A stretch of DNA of 41,779 nucleotides from Aquificota bacterium (GTDB lineage: Bacteria; Thermosulfidibacterota; Thermosulfidibacteria; Thermosulfidibacterales; B14-G1). The notes beneath the pieces are model-generated. The model was given only the letters and a program-made list of their open reading frames with translations, was not told where the DNA came from and made no database searches. Location: NCBI GenBank assembly GCA_015486015.1, contig WFSL01000024.1, forward strand, positions 1-41,779, given 5' to 3'. A program made the position numbers and the translations under genes. Numbering within the stretch: the stretch's first letter is position 1; each line of letters begins with the position of its first letter. This document shows, one piece after another, positions 25,949 through 34,165 of the stretch.

Positions 25949-26659
25949 ATGGTAAAACTGATCATAGACGGAAAAGAGGTTATTGCTGAGGAGGGGCAGA
26001 CTGTCCTTCAAGCTGCCCAAGAGGCGGGTATTTACATTCCAACCCTTTGCTATCATCATGAGGTAAAGCCTTACACGGCATGCCGGCTATGTATGGTAGA
26101 GGTGACTAAGGGCAAGAGGACCCGCTTCGTTACGGCCTGTGACTATCCCGTGGCCGAGGGAATGGTAGTGAGGACGAATACTGATAAGATTCAACGATGT
26201 AGAAAGTTGATTATAGAACTCTTGTTGGCCCAGTGCCCAGGGCTCCCAAGGCTACAGGAGCTTGCCGAGAGGTTCGGCGTGGAGAAGGTTCGCTTCTCTA
26301 AGGGTGAGAGTGATTGTATCCTCTGTGGGCTCTGCGTTCGGACTTGCCAGGAGGTGGTGGGTCTCAGTGCCATAGGTTTTGAAGGGAGGGGGTTTACCCG
26401 TCGTGTTTGTACCCCTTTTGACGAAGCCAGTGATCCCTGTATCTTATGTGGTGCATGTGCCTATGTATGCCCCGTGGACGCTATCCCAGTGGAGGAAGTG
26501 GATGGGTATAGGGTGATGGAGCGCTGGCATAAGAGGTCCAAATTGGTAGCTTGTAGCAAGTGTGGTAGATACTTTATGACCGAAGACGAGCTTCGCCTCC
26601 TCAAGGAGAAAACGGGCCTCCCAGAAGAGTCTTTGAGGCTCTGCATGGATTGCAGGTAG
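25949..26659 (+). CDS. HoxU/NuoG N-terminal-like Fe-S subunit
   Basis: A 236-residue Fe-S protein of HoxU size, matching the N-terminal electron-wire domains of NuoG and HydA. A plant-type [2Fe-2S] motif is formed by LCYHHEVKPYTACRLCMVEV near 34-49 plus a cysteine in FVTACDYP near 62. Two [4Fe-4S] motifs are CILCGLCVRTC near 127 and CILCGACAYVC near 168. The usual histidine-plus-three-cysteine cluster segment between them is not visible; LLLAQCPGLPRLQELAERFG stands in its place. After the ferredoxin domain a tail carries C-x2-C near 201 and ends in CMDCR, like a small zinc-binding element. No hydrogenase or molybdopterin domain is attached. Confidence 0.86.
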   Translation: MVKLIIDGKEVIAEEGQTVLQAAQEAGIYIPTLCYHHEVKPYTACRLCMVEVTKGKRTRFVTACDYPVAEGMVVRTNTDKIQRCRKLIIELLLAQCPGLPRLQELAERFGVEKVRFSKGESDCILCGLCVRTCQEVVGLSAIGFEGRGFTRRVCTPFDEASDPCILCGACAYVCPVDAIPVEEVDGYRVMERWHKRSKLVACSKCGRYFMTEDELRLLKEKTGLPEESLRLCMDCR

Positions 26660-26714
26660 GGGAAACGATATGCCAGGTTGGGGGCTGGAGGGGTAAGGCG
26701 CAAATGCGAAAGGG

Positions 26715-27734
26715 CTAACGCACTTTCCTTATCCAGCCTCCGCCTATCACTTCGTTGTCCATATAGAATACTGCCAGTTGGCCTGGAGTGGGTGCCTTTT
26801 GGGGTGTGTCGAATAGTACAGTGAGGCATCCTCCTTCCTCTTTGATCCATGCGGGGCTTTCCTTGTGTCTATACCGGATCTTTACAGCAACCCTCCAAGG
26901 GCCTTTACCCCTGGGCCTGTGGATCCAGTGGGGAGCGTTGACAGTTAATCTCTTCGAGAGGAGTGCCTCCCTTGGTCCTACTATGATAGTGTTCTCTTCA
27001 GGCAAAATGCGCGTTACGTATAAGGGGCGCCTTGAGCTGATGCCCAGTCCCCTCCTCTGGCCTACGGTGTAATGGATGTAGCCCTTGTGCATCCCCTTGG
27101 TTTCTCCCTTTTCATCCTTTATGGGGCCTGGGCCGGGGGATATCCCCAAGGTTTTCAGCAGTTGCGTATAATGCCCATCTACGAAGCATATCTCCTGGCT
27201 CCCGCGGTCACCTTTCTTCAATATTCCGAGGTGGTGGGCAAGTTCTTTCACCTTCTTGCGTGTCAGGTCTCCCAGGGGGAGTATGAGGTGGCAGAGTTGG
27301 TCCTCGTTTAATAGGGCGAGCAAGTAGGACTGGTCCTCTTCTGTGCCCTTCATCAAGTGGTAGCTGTTTTCTTTTTCCATCACCTTGGCGTAGTGCCCAG
27401 TAGCCATCTTTTCTGCCCCTTCCCTCAGCGCCTTTTCCATTAGGAGTCCCAGCTTCATCCGCTGATTGCACAGGGGGCAAGGGTTGGGCGTTTCGCCCCT
27501 CGCATACCCTTCTGCAAATGGGATGATCACCTCCCTGTAAAAGGCCTCCTTCATATTTATGGTGATCAGGGGGATGTGAAGCCTGCCTGCTATCTCCTTG
27601 ACTCGATGCATAGAGGCCTCCATAGTGGGGCAGTGTACCATGGTGATGCCCCATACCTGGTGTCCCTCCTCCTTGAGGAGGTATGCCGCTATGGCGGAGT
27701 CTATTCCCCCGGAAAGTGCTACGGCTATTCTCAT
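26715..27734 (-). CDS. mnmA: tRNA-specific 2-thiouridylase MnmA
   Basis: A 339-residue PP-loop enzyme that adds sulfur to the wobble uridine (U34) of tRNAs for Lys, Glu and Gln. The ATP-binding PP-loop ALSGGIDSAIAAYLL opens the protein. NPCPLCNQRMKLG near 84 holds the first catalytic cysteine, ATGHYAKV near 108 is conserved, and GSQEICFVDGHYTQLL near 171 holds the second catalytic cysteine. YTVGQRRGLGISS near 212 begins the C-terminal barrel domains. The N-terminus is typical, so the ATG at 27734 is secure; GCGAGGA lies upstream. It faces the por-diaphorase operon and ends 56 bases from it, with no clear terminator between. Confidence 0.95.
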   Translation of the reverse strand: MRIAVALSGGIDSAIAAYLLKEEGHQVWGITMVHCPTMEASMHRVKEIAGRLHIPLITINMKEAFYREVIIPFAEGYARGETPNPCPLCNQRMKLGLLMEKALREGAEKMATGHYAKVMEKENSYHLMKGTEEDQSYLLALLNEDQLCHLILPLGDLTRKKVKELAHHLGILKKGDRGSQEICFVDGHYTQLLKTLGISPGPGPIKDEKGETKGMHKGYIHYTVGQRRGLGISSRRPLYVTRILPEENTIIVGPREALLSKRLTVNAPHWIHRPRGKGPWRVAVKIRYRHKESPAWIKEEGGCLTVLFDTPQKAPTPGQLAVFYMDNEVIGGGWIRKVR

Positions 27735-27932
27735 TTGGTCCTCGCCTTTGCTTTATCAGAACAGTAGGTCTTAAAAATGGGGGCTTCAAGTTAAATTTGG
27801 AGCTTAGATAGGATGGTAGGATCGCACAGGTTAGTGGTAAGGCCATGATAGACACTTGGGTGAAGGTATGGTTGAATAAAGACGGTGACGTTATCTCTCT
27901 TTTGTTTGTCACTATGTTTGGGAGGAGGCTCT

Positions 27933-29225
27933 ATGGCAGGATCCATGCGCATGGATGTGAAGTGCAGGGTGCTGGACAATGGACTCAGAGTGTGTGTCCT
28001 GGAGGATCATTCCACCCCAACTGCCACTTTTCAGGTATGGTATAGGGTAGGTTCCAGGAACGAGGCCAGTGGCAAGACGGGGATTTCACATCTGTTGGAG
28101 CATATGATGTTCAAGGGGACGAAGAAGTATGGTCCTGGAGAGTTTTCCAAGATCGTGGCTAAAAATGGCGGCGTGGAGAATGCCTTTACCAGTAGGGATT
28201 ACACAGCGTATTTTGAAAACTGGGCCAGCGATCGTCTCTCGGTTAGCATGGAGCTGGAGTCGGACAGGATGAGGAATTTGAGGCTTGATCCGCAGGAGTT
28301 TCAACGAGAGAAACAGGTGGTGATGGAAGAGAGGAGATTGAGAACGGAGGATGATCCTGTTTCCCTGCTGGTAGAGGAGGTCTATGCTACTGCCTATAAG
28401 GTTCATCCTTATCACTGGCCAGTTATAGGTTGGATGAGTGACGTGGAGAGTATCACCTTGGAGGATCTAAGGAAGCATTATGAAACTTATTATACCCCGA
28501 ATAATGCCACCCTTGTGGTGGTGGGGGACGTTAGGGAAAAGGAGATATTCTCTATGGCAGAGAGGCATTTTGGTGCTCTCCCTAAGGGCAGGGAACCCGC
28601 TGAGGTGAAAAGCGAGGAACCCCCCCAGTGTGGTGAGAAGAGGGTAGTGGTGGAGAGTCCGGAGGCCCGTCTCCCCTTTGTGATGCTGGCGTATCACACC
28701 CCTTCCATTGGCTCTGGTAAAGAGTATGCCCTCGAGGTCCTTACCCATATTATAGGAGAGGGTAAGAGTTCTCGGCTCTATCGGCGTCTGGTTTATGAGG
28801 AGAAGGTCGCCGTCTTTACCAGCGCCCGGTACCAGAGGATGTCCAAGGACCCTGGCCTCCTCTACCTCTATGCAGGAGCTGTCCCAGGGAGGTTGCCTAA
28901 GGATGTGGAGGTGATGATGAGAGAAGAGGTCTCCTCTATAAAGGCGGGGGAGCTTACCGAGGAGGAGCTGAGGAAAGCCAAGAATCAAGTGAAGGCAGGT
29001 TTTGTTTATGGTCTGGACTCTAACTTTTATAGGGCCATGGTCATAGGCCGCTTAGAGACCTTGGGCGTAGGATATGAGTATCTTAACACTTACCTCGATA
29101 GGGTGGCATCGGTTGTCAAGGCTGATGTGGTAGAAGTGGCGAGAGAGTACCTCTTGGACAAGAACCTCACTGTGGGGGTGCTTATACCTGAAGGAGAGGG
29201 TGGAAAGGGTGGAGGGCCTTCATGA
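27933..29225 (+). CDS. M16 zinc peptidase, catalytic subunit
   Basis: A 430-residue pitrilysin-family (M16B) metallopeptidase, similar to the beta subunit of mitochondrial processing peptidase. The zinc and catalytic motif HLLEHMMFKGT is near residue 49, with the distal glutamate expected in the VENAFTSRDYTAYFE region and ERRLRTEDDP near 130. The family domain GEGKSSRLYRRLVYEE near 273 follows. The ATG at 27933 has GGGAGGAGG five bases ahead; starting there leaves no signal peptide, although an in-frame GTG 16 codons earlier would add a hydrophobic stretch. It overlaps the next gene by four bases. The two probably act as a heterodimer. The substrate is unknown. Confidence 0.9.
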   Translation: MAGSMRMDVKCRVLDNGLRVCVLEDHSTPTATFQVWYRVGSRNEASGKTGISHLLEHMMFKGTKKYGPGEFSKIVAKNGGVENAFTSRDYTAYFENWASDRLSVSMELESDRMRNLRLDPQEFQREKQVVMEERRLRTEDDPVSLLVEEVYATAYKVHPYHWPVIGWMSDVESITLEDLRKHYETYYTPNNATLVVVGDVREKEIFSMAERHFGALPKGREPAEVKSEEPPQCGEKRVVVESPEARLPFVMLAYHTPSIGSGKEYALEVLTHIIGEGKSSRLYRRLVYEEKVAVFTSARYQRMSKDPGLLYLYAGAVPGRLPKDVEVMMREEVSSIKAGELTEEELRKAKNQVKAGFVYGLDSNFYRAMVIGRLETLGVGYEYLNTYLDRVASVVKADVVEVAREYLLDKNLTVGVLIPEGEGGKGGGPS

Positions 29226-30499
29226 TATTGGGGGTTCGGCAAATTAAGGGTGAGGCGATTCCTACAAGTTGGACAACGCGGGAGGGGATAACAGTATGGC
29301 TAATCTCCAGGCATTCCCTCCCCTTTGTGGTGTTGAAGGTCTTGGTGAGGGGCGGCTCGGTATACGATCCGGAGGAGAAAGCGGGTGTGGCCTATCTCCT
29401 GTCGCAGCTTCTTCCAGAGGGGGCAGGAGGGATGACGGGGCTTCAGATATCCCAAGCCTTAGATTATATGGGCTCCGATCTGGAGACCAGTTGCTGTAAG
29501 GATTACGCCGCCGCTACCTTGACCACCTTAAAGGAGCACTTAGAAGAGGGGTTTAAGATCCTCTCATGGATACTCACCAAGCCATCCCTTTCTAAGGGGG
29601 AATTTGAGAGGGTGAAGAGGGAGGTGATGGGTGAGCTTCTCAAAGAAGAGGAGGACCCTGGGCTTGTGGCCTCTAAGGCCTTTAATGAAGCCCTATTCAG
29701 AGGGCATCCCTATCACAGGCCAGAAAAGGGGTATATGAAGACAGTTGAATCCATCTCTCTAATGGATGTGAAGGCATTCTATAAGCGTTTCTACCGACCC
29801 AACTTCACCATCTTCTCTGTGGCAGGGGATATAACCAAAGAGGAACTCCAGGGGCTCATGGATAGGTACCTCAAAGGGTGGGAGGCCTCAAGGCAGTCCC
29901 TTCCCCCAGTGGCAGATCCATTGCCATTGGAAGGGCCTAAAACGCAGGTGCTGGAGAAGGTGGTGACCCAGGCCAACATCATCCTGGGCCACTTAGGCGT
30001 GAAGAGAAGTAATCCTGATTTTGCAAAGGTGTATGTAATGAATCAAATAGTAGGTGGAGGAGGACTCACTTCTCGCCTCTTTCGGAGGATCCGTGAGGAG
30101 AGGGGGTTCTCTTACAGTGTCTACTCTTATTTCCAGTCTTCCTATTGGGGTGGGGCGTTCCGCGTGGTTTTGCAGACCAAGAACGAGAGGGCCCAAGAGG
30201 CCATAGGCGAGGTAAGAAAGGTGTTGATGGATTATAAGGACGAGGGCCCCTCCGAGGCAGAATTGGAGGATGCCAAGAGATATTTGACTGGTAGCTTTCC
30301 ACTGAGGATAGAGACAAATCGGGAGATCGCCGACTACATGGCCTTTGCTGCCTTTCATGGTTTGGGGACCGACTACTTTGAGGCGTTTCCGGAGGAGATA
30401 GAAGGGGTCACCTTGGAGGATGTAAAGATGGCAGCCAGGAGGTATCTTCATCCTGATAGGTTGTTGGTTGTGGTGGTCAAAGCACCTTCCGCCCCTTGA
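29222..30499 (+). CDS. M16-family peptidase-like partner, zinc site lost
   Basis: A 425-residue M16 protein in which the HxxEH zinc motif is not preserved: the matching segment reads GVAYLLSQLLPEGAGG near residue 60. It keeps the substrate-binding arginine and tyrosine in GGGLTSRLFRRIREERGFSY near 280-300. That split, with HxxEH in one protein and the R/Y pair in the other, is known for bacterial M16B heterodimers and MPP alpha/beta. It begins in an ATGA overlap with the catalytic partner. Its 3' end overlaps the convergent amidohydrolase gene by 23 bases. I read it as a non-catalytic subunit. Confidence 0.88.
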   Translation: MILGVRQIKGEAIPTSWTTREGITVWLISRHSLPFVVLKVLVRGGSVYDPEEKAGVAYLLSQLLPEGAGGMTGLQISQALDYMGSDLETSCCKDYAAATLTTLKEHLEEGFKILSWILTKPSLSKGEFERVKREVMGELLKEEEDPGLVASKAFNEALFRGHPYHRPEKGYMKTVESISLMDVKAFYKRFYRPNFTIFSVAGDITKEELQGLMDRYLKGWEASRQSLPPVADPLPLEGPKTQVLEKVVTQANIILGHLGVKRSNPDFAKVYVMNQIVGGGGLTSRLFRRIREERGFSYSVYSYFQSSYWGGAFRVVLQTKNERAQEAIGEVRKVLMDYKDEGPSEAELEDAKRYLTGSFPLRIETNREIADYMAFAAFHGLGTDYFEAFPEEIEGVTLEDVKMAARRYLHPDRLLVVVVKAPSAP

Positions 30500-31619
30500 T
30501 GTACACGCTTTTCAAGTGGGTATCCCCTTGAAGGAGCACAAACCCAGCCAGCTCCTCTGGGGATAAGGGGGCGGGCATTTCTATCACCAAGAATGAGGCC
30601 TCTTTTCCTATTTCAATTGAGGATAGCTCCCTTATCCTGAGTATGGAACCTCCCCCTCCAGTGGCCATGCTGAGGATCTTTTGGGGAGGCAGACTCCACC
30701 CTTGGGCCTTGGCATAAAACCAGAGGGTTCTCATCTCTTCCCAGAGATTCAGGTTTGGGGAGCTTCCCAGCCCATCTGTTCCCAATGCTACGGATATGTG
30801 GGCCTCTACAAGGAGCGGGAGGGGGGCTATCTCACCGGATAAGTAAAGGTTACTCCTGGGGCACACCACCACTGAGGCACCCCTCTTCTCCAAGATTTCT
30901 GCGTCCCTCTGAGTCATAAAGACGGCATGTATAGCTATGGTATTTGAATCCAGGCAACCTATCTCTTCCATGTATTGGATAGGGGTGCTTGCCTTGGGGC
31001 GGTGGAAGGACCTCCTCCCCGCTAATGGAAGGACCTCCTCTTCTATAGCATTGGGTTTCCCTTGGACAAAAGCAGTCTCCTCATAGGATTCAGAGAGATG
31101 AATGGCTTTAAGCTCCTTGGGTCTTTCCCTCCATATCCTTCGGAGGAGGGCTGGCGAGGTGGAGTAGGGGGCATGTGGGGATAATGGTAGGCCCTTGGGG
31201 GGGAGCGGGGCGTCTTCATCACCCAGGACCTCCAGGAAGGGGACTACGGTGTTGGCTATGTATGAGGTTTTTCCTTTCTCCCATGGGTATGGAACTATGT
31301 TCCCCCACGCCACTGTGCCCGTCTTTACCATGGCCTCCTCCTGGGGCAGGGAGGAGCTGGGGCGATGCTGTCTCCTGAGTTTAATAACTTTTTTGATCCA
31401 CGGAATGAAGGAAGGAGGGGAGATCAGGTGAGAAAAGTCGGCATGGACGTGGGCGTTTATGAGGCCAGGGACTATGATTACCGGGGGAGGGTGGTGACAA
31501 GGTTCCAGAGACACAATCTCTTCCCCCTCCCATACGAGGGTGACACCCTCTCGGGGGGGTGAATTCCACTGGCTTATCAGCCATTTACAGGCCACGCTTT
31601 TCCCATTGAAATGGGCCAT
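30477..31619 (-). CDS. Amidohydrolase, probable aminofutalosine deaminase (MqnX-like)
   Basis: A 380-residue metal-dependent amidohydrolase of the TrzN/chlorohydrolase/MqnX class. The metal-binding HxH is in PGLINAHVHADFSHL near 50, further histidines in LPLSPHAPYSTSP near 145 and AIHLSESYEET near 173, and a conserved aspartate in SVALGTDGLGSSPN near 281. VVVCPRSNLYLSGE near 255 is the usual substrate loop. MqnX deaminates aminodeoxyfutalosine to futalosine, the substrate of MqnB, which is also in this window; that makes MqnX the best guess, but an adenosine-type or guanine deaminase is possible. The ATG at 31619, with GAGGGTG upstream, matches the family N-terminus better than the longer open frame. 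It is divergent from clpC. Confidence 0.8.
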   Translation of the reverse strand: MAHFNGKSVACKWLISQWNSPPREGVTLVWEGEEIVSLEPCHHPPPVIIVPGLINAHVHADFSHLISPPSFIPWIKKVIKLRRQHRPSSSLPQEEAMVKTGTVAWGNIVPYPWEKGKTSYIANTVVPFLEVLGDEDAPLPPKGLPLSPHAPYSTSPALLRRIWRERPKELKAIHLSESYEETAFVQGKPNAIEEEVLPLAGRRSFHRPKASTPIQYMEEIGCLDSNTIAIHAVFMTQRDAEILEKRGASVVVCPRSNLYLSGEIAPLPLLVEAHISVALGTDGLGSSPNLNLWEEMRTLWFYAKAQGWSLPPQKILSMATGGGGSILRIRELSSIEIGKEASFLVIEMPAPLSPEELAGFVLLQGDTHLKSVYIKGRKVL

Positions 31620-31638
31620 AGGACACCCTCTAAAGGAT

Positions 31639-31667
31639 TTGACAAGGTTCAGGCCTGGATGTAAGTT
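31639..31667 (+). promoter_or_regulatory. Candidate clpC promoter
   Basis: TTGACA (31639-31644) and TAAGTT (31662-31667) lie 17 bases apart, 29 bases ahead of the clpC start. The -35 box is perfect; the -10 box is weak and sits inside a palindrome, consistent with a repressed or stress-controlled promoter. Confidence 0.5.
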
Positions 31668-31674
31668 ACATCCA
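31656..31674. promoter_or_regulatory. 19-base perfect palindrome, candidate operator for clpC
   Basis: TGGATGTAAGTTACATCCA is a perfect odd-centred inverted repeat with nine-base arms around G31665. It covers the putative clpC -10 box and lies between two divergent genes, where a repressor dimer would block clpC transcription. It does not look like the long-spaced CIRCE element, and I cannot assign it to a known regulator. Confidence 0.55.
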
Positions 31675-31695
31675 AAAGGGAAACGAGGTAAAGGG

Positions 31696-34131
31696 ATGTT
31701 CGATAGATACACTGAAAGGGCAAGGCGTTCCCTCCTCCTGGCCCGAGGTGAAGCAGAGCGACATCAGCATGATCATCTTACCACAGCTCATATCCTCTTA
31801 GGGCTCATAAAAGAAGGTTCCGGACTGGGGCTCCTTCTGTTGGAGAGATTGGGGGTAAATATAGAACAGCTCAAACAAGAGTTGGAGAGGCGTATCCCTT
31901 ATGGGAGAAGGGGTTTTGTTATGGGAGCTATCCCCTTTGCCCCCGATGCAAAGAAGGTGTTAGAGTACGCCATGGAGGAGGCCAAGTATCTCCATCAAGA
32001 CTACATAGGTACCGAGCATCTGGTGTTGGGTATCCTTCGGGAGAAGACTGGCCTTGGCGGGAAACTCTTGAGGCGCCTTGGGGTTGAGGGGAACGAGGCG
32101 AGGGAGATCCTGAAGGATATGGTGGGTGAGGAGGGGCTGGGTCGAAAGAAGAGGCATAAGAAAACCCCTGCCTTGGACGAGTTTGGTATGGATCTTACTG
32201 AGATGGCCAGGGAGGGGAAGTTGGATCCTGTTATAGGTAGGACCAAGGAGATAGAGCGTGTGATCCAGATACTGGTGAGAAAGACAAAGAACAATCCGGT
32301 CCTCATTGGGGAGCCAGGAGTAGGTAAAACAGCTATTGTTGAGGGATTAGCCCAAAGGATTGTGGAGAAAGAGGTCCCAGAGCCCCTTATGAATAGGCGC
32401 CTCATCTCTTTAGATCTGGGGGCCATTGTGGCAGGTACTAAGTATAGAGGCCAATTTGAGTCCCGGATGAAGGCCATTATAAAGGAGGCATCTGAGGATG
32501 AGGACGTGATGCTTTTTATAGATGAGATTCATACTTTGGTAGGGGCAGGGGCTGCTGAGGGTTCAATAGATGCAGCCAACATGTTGAAGCCTGCCTTGGC
32601 CCGAGGGGATATCCACTGCATAGGGGCCACTACCCTTTCTGAGTACAGGAAATATATAGAAAAGGATGGGGCCTTGGAAAGGAGATTTCAGGTTGTGATG
32701 GTAGAACCTCCTACGGTGGAGGAGACCTTGGAAATCCTTAGGGGACTGCGTTCAAGATATGAGGAGTTCCACCATGTAGAGATCACAGATGAGGCCTTGG
32801 TAGCTGCCGCCCGCTTGGCGGACAGATACATGACGGACAAGTTCCTACCAGACAAGGCTATAGACCTATTAGATGAGGCCTGTTCTATGGTACACATCCG
32901 TTGTTCCCATATCCCCGCCCATATTAGAGAGGTGGAGCTGGAGTTGGACAGGCTGGAACAGAGAAAGCGTCAAGCTATTAACAATCAGGAGTTTGAGAAG
33001 GCTGCTGGTGTAAGGGATGAAGAGCTTCAAGTGCTTCATCGCCTGCGGGATCTAAGGAGGGAGTGGCTCAGGGAGAGGGATAAGGAAAAACCCAAGGTGA
33101 CAGAGACCGATGTGGCACTGGTTATATCCAATGCTACGGGTATACCCCTCAATAGGCTAAGTGCGGAGGAGGAGAAGCGTCTCCTGGATTTGGAATCTGA
33201 ATTGAAGGCTATGGTGGTGGGTCAGGATGAGGCAGTGGAGAGGGTGGCCAAGGCCATAAGAAAGGCAAGGGTAGGGCTGAGGAGTCATACTCGTCCTGTA
33301 GGCGCCTTCTTCTTCTTAGGTCCCACAGGGGTAGGGAAGACCAGGTTGGCAGAGGCCTTGGCAGAGGTGCTCTTCGGAGGAGTGGATGCCCTTCTGCGTT
33401 TCGACATGTCGGAGTATATGGAGAAGTTTAATGTATCCAGGTTAATAGGTGCTCCACCTGGGTACGTGGGCTACGACGAAGGGGGGCAACTCACAGAGGC
33501 GGTGAGGAGGAGGCCTTACTCTGTGATCCTTTTTGATGAGATGGAGAAGGCGCATCCCGAGGTTTTCAACATCCTATTGCAGATCTTTGACTCTGGAAGG
33601 CTAACAGATGCCTTTGGCCGCACGGTGGACTTTAAGAACACCCTCATAATAATGACCTCTAATATTGGTGCCAAGCTCTTTTTCAAAGGGGTCTCCTTTG
33701 GTTTTGGCGAAAGCGAAACAGACTTCCGTAACATTAAGAATAAGGTGCTTTCCCAGTTTAAGAGGCGCTTTGCCCCCGAATTTATCAACAGGCTTGACGA
33801 TGTTATCGTTTTCAATCCCCTCGGTCAGGAGGAGGTGCTCCTTATACTGGATCTGGTGTTGGACGAGCTGCGGGGGAGGTTGGAGGAGAGGGGGATGCGT
33901 TTAAGGGTGACACCAAGGGCCAGAAGATTTCTGGTTTCTCAGGGGTTCGATGCCCAGATGGGTGCCAGGCCTTTGAGGAGGGCAGTGGAAAGGCTTGTGT
34001 CTGAGCCCTTGTCTGAAGAGATACTGCGGGGAGCTTTTTCGGAGGGTGACACCATTGTGGTGGATGTGGTAAAGCAAAAGGTAAGGTTTAAGAAGGGGGG
34101 GAAACGCAGGGCGGAAACAACTGTTTTGTAG
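31696..34131 (+). CDS. clpC: ATP-dependent Clp protease ATPase subunit ClpC
   Basis: An 811-residue AAA+ unfoldase that feeds proteins to ClpP. The N-terminus has two Clp-N repeats, starting [19 protein letters not shown] and [20 protein letters not shown]. The first ATPase module has Walker [10 protein letters not shown] near 205 and Walker B LFIDEIH. A UVR-like middle segment, [15 protein letters not shown] near 430, marks ClpC rather than ClpB, whose long coiled coil is absent. The second module has GPTGVGKT near 541 and [13 protein letters not shown]. The ATG at 31696 follows CGAGGTAAAGGG and gives the family N-terminus. A palindrome over its promoter suggests dedicated control. No mcsA, mcsB or clpP gene is nearby. 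Confidence 0.95.
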   Translation: MFDRYTERARRSLLLARGEAERHQHDHLTTAHILLGLIKEGSGLGLLLLERLGVNIEQLKQELERRIPYGRRGFVMGAIPFAPDAKKVLEYAMEEAKYLHQDYIGTEHLVLGILREKTGLGGKLLRRLGVEGNEAREILKDMVGEEGLGRKKRHKKTPALDEFGMDLTEMAREGKLDPVIGRTKEIERVIQILVRKTKNNPVLIGEPGVGKTAIVEGLAQRIVEKEVPEPLMNRRLISLDLGAIVAGTKYRGQFESRMKAIIKEASEDEDVMLFIDEIHTLVGAGAAEGSIDAANMLKPALARGDIHCIGATTLSEYRKYIEKDGALERRFQVVMVEPPTVEETLEILRGLRSRYEEFHHVEITDEALVAAARLADRYMTDKFLPDKAIDLLDEACSMVHIRCSHIPAHIREVELELDRLEQRKRQAINNQEFEKAAGVRDEELQVLHRLRDLRREWLRERDKEKPKVTETDVALVISNATGIPLNRLSAEEEKRLLDLESELKAMVVGQDEAVERVAKAIRKARVGLRSHTRPVGAFFFLGPTGVGKTRLAEALAEVLFGGVDALLRFDMSEYMEKFNVSRLIGAPPGYVGYDEGGQLTEAVRRRPYSVILFDEMEKAHPEVFNILLQIFDSGRLTDAFGRTVDFKNTLIIMTSNIGAKLFFKGVSFGFGESETDFRNIKNKVLSQFKRRFAPEFINRLDDVIVFNPLGQEEVLLILDLVLDELRGRLEERGMRLRVTPRARRFLVSQGFDAQMGARPLRRAVERLVSEPLSEEILRGAFSEGDTIVVDVVKQKVRFKKGGKRRAETTVL

Positions 34132-34165
34132 TCGCCAGGGGCATTGGCCGATAAAGGAGGAGGCG

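Noticed and set aside
26695-26755. Possible terminator between the HoxU-like gene and mnmA
   Set aside because: Only a four-base stem with a two-base loop can be drawn, with no U run.
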